Assembly: GCA_900617975.1 (NCBI GenBank) | Contig: UZAE01000161.1 | Span: 1-32,440 of the forward strand | Origin: Rodentolepis nana | Taxonomy: Eukaryota; Platyhelminthes; Cestoda; Cyclophyllidea; Hymenolepididae | DNA: 32,440 nucleotides | Direction: 5' to 3' | Part shown: positions 31,954-32,440 of the stretch, piece by piece | How the letters are laid out: each line of letters starts with the position of its first letter | How positions within the stretch are numbered: the stretch's first letter is position 1 | The notes under the pieces: generated by a model | Seen by the model: only the letters and a program-made list of their open reading frames with translations | Databases searched by the model: none | What the model was told of the DNA's origin: nothing | Made by a program: the position numbers and the translations under genes

Positions 31954-32440
31954 CTTACCTCTACGTGGTGCACCCTGGTCAATGAATCTTCATACGGCAA
32001 AAAGTCCATTACTCGACATTTTGACTTCTATTTACTATGATTAGCTTGAAACAAAGCTATAAAAGAAATCGCCCTCGTCAGGGCGAATCACAACTTCTAC
32101 AGATCCTACAGTGGAATGCTGGAGGGATGTCACAGGACAAAAAGTTCCAAGTCCAGAAAATCCTACAAACCTATGATGTAGACATTTTCACAATTATGGA
32201 AGCAAACCTTTCGGATGACAAACTAAAATACTACCAATTCCCAGGTTACACCCTGTACAATCTACCTAAACACTGGCAGTTTGCAAGTGGAAGTCTGACT
32301 GGAGTAAAAGAAGGCCTCACCTCACATTACAATCGAATCAAGAGTATGGGCTCGACACAAGACATATGCGAAATAATCAAACTAAATGTTTGGAAATGTC
32401 AAAACCACTTCAAGATATATGCAGTCTATAATCCACCCCA
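31954..32440 (+). mobile_element. 5' part of an APE-type non-LTR retrotransposon
   Basis: The first 83 bases (31954-32036) match the head of the short retroposons: CTTACCTCTACG, TGGTGCACCCTGG, CATACGGCAAAAA and GACTTCTA in the same order and spacing. A protein frame for an endonuclease begins at 32037. No separate ORF1 (gag-like) lies between head and endonuclease, so the element is RTE-like in organisation or has lost ORF1. It runs off the window. Confidence 0.75.
32037..32440 (+). CDS. Retrotransposon polyprotein, N-terminal APE endonuclease domain (partial)
   Basis: The frame is open from ATG 32037 to the window edge, 134 codons, with no stop. After a basic start comes LQWNAGG (about residue 24), the first strand of an exonuclease-endonuclease-phosphatase domain with its Asn. 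Next is DVDIFTIMEAN (about 49-59), with the metal-binding Glu in the usual place of QET, and at the edge IYAVYNPP, the conserved Tyr-x-Pro-Pro strand. This enzyme nicks target DNA to prime reverse transcription; a reverse transcriptase domain is expected beyond the window. The clade (jockey/R1/RTE-like) cannot be set from this part. No stop or frameshift is seen, so the copy may be young. Confidence 0.85.
   Translation, partial: MISLKQSYKRNRPRQGESQLLQILQWNAGGMSQDKKFQVQKILQTYDVDIFTIMEANLSDDKLKYYQFPGYTLYNLPKHWQFASGSLTGVKEGLTSHYNRIKSMGSTQDICEIIKLNVWKCQNHFKIYAVYNPP

Overview
The window looks like nuclear DNA from an invertebrate animal, most likely an arthropod and possibly an arachnid. It is AT-rich, has very few and well separated exons, has a receptor gene with a 12.7 kb intron, and carries retroelements of the LTR and APE-LINE type. 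The species cannot be fixed from the sequence alone. No bacterial operon, CRISPR array, tRNA or rRNA gene was seen.

Layout. Bases 1-2231 form a large inverted repeat: two 360 bp arms, identical base for base, around a 1.5 kb AT-rich spacer. The left arm is cut by the window edge. Bases about 2064-6100 hold a long, broken, apparently intronless stretch of former protein-coding sequence on the plus strand. I could not assign it to a family. Bases 7956-9313 hold exon-like scraps, possibly from a small secreted protein, split by a diverged tandem duplication of about 490 bp.

The one gene that can be read with confidence is a seven-transmembrane class A (rhodopsin-like) receptor. Exon 1 (11576-12317, TM1-4) and the last exon (25003-25583, TM5-7) join in frame, in phase 1, across a 12,685 bp intron. 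The product would be about 440 residues, most like neuropeptide or FMRFamide-type receptors, but with degenerate DRY, CWxP and NPxxY motifs. The intron holds a coding-like patch just after exon 1, a solo LTR at 15334-15675, and a GC-richer patch near 22.9-23.3 kb.

The right end (29-32.4 kb) is a retroelement cluster. It has a second, longer solo LTR of the same family (30431-30899), three complete or near-complete copies and one fragment of a roughly 300 bp retroposon family, and at the edge the start of an APE-type non-LTR retrotransposon (ORF from 32037). The sequence directly upstream of that LINE ORF is the same head sequence that begins the short retroposons. This suggests the short family is a deletion derivative of the LINE, or a parasite of it.
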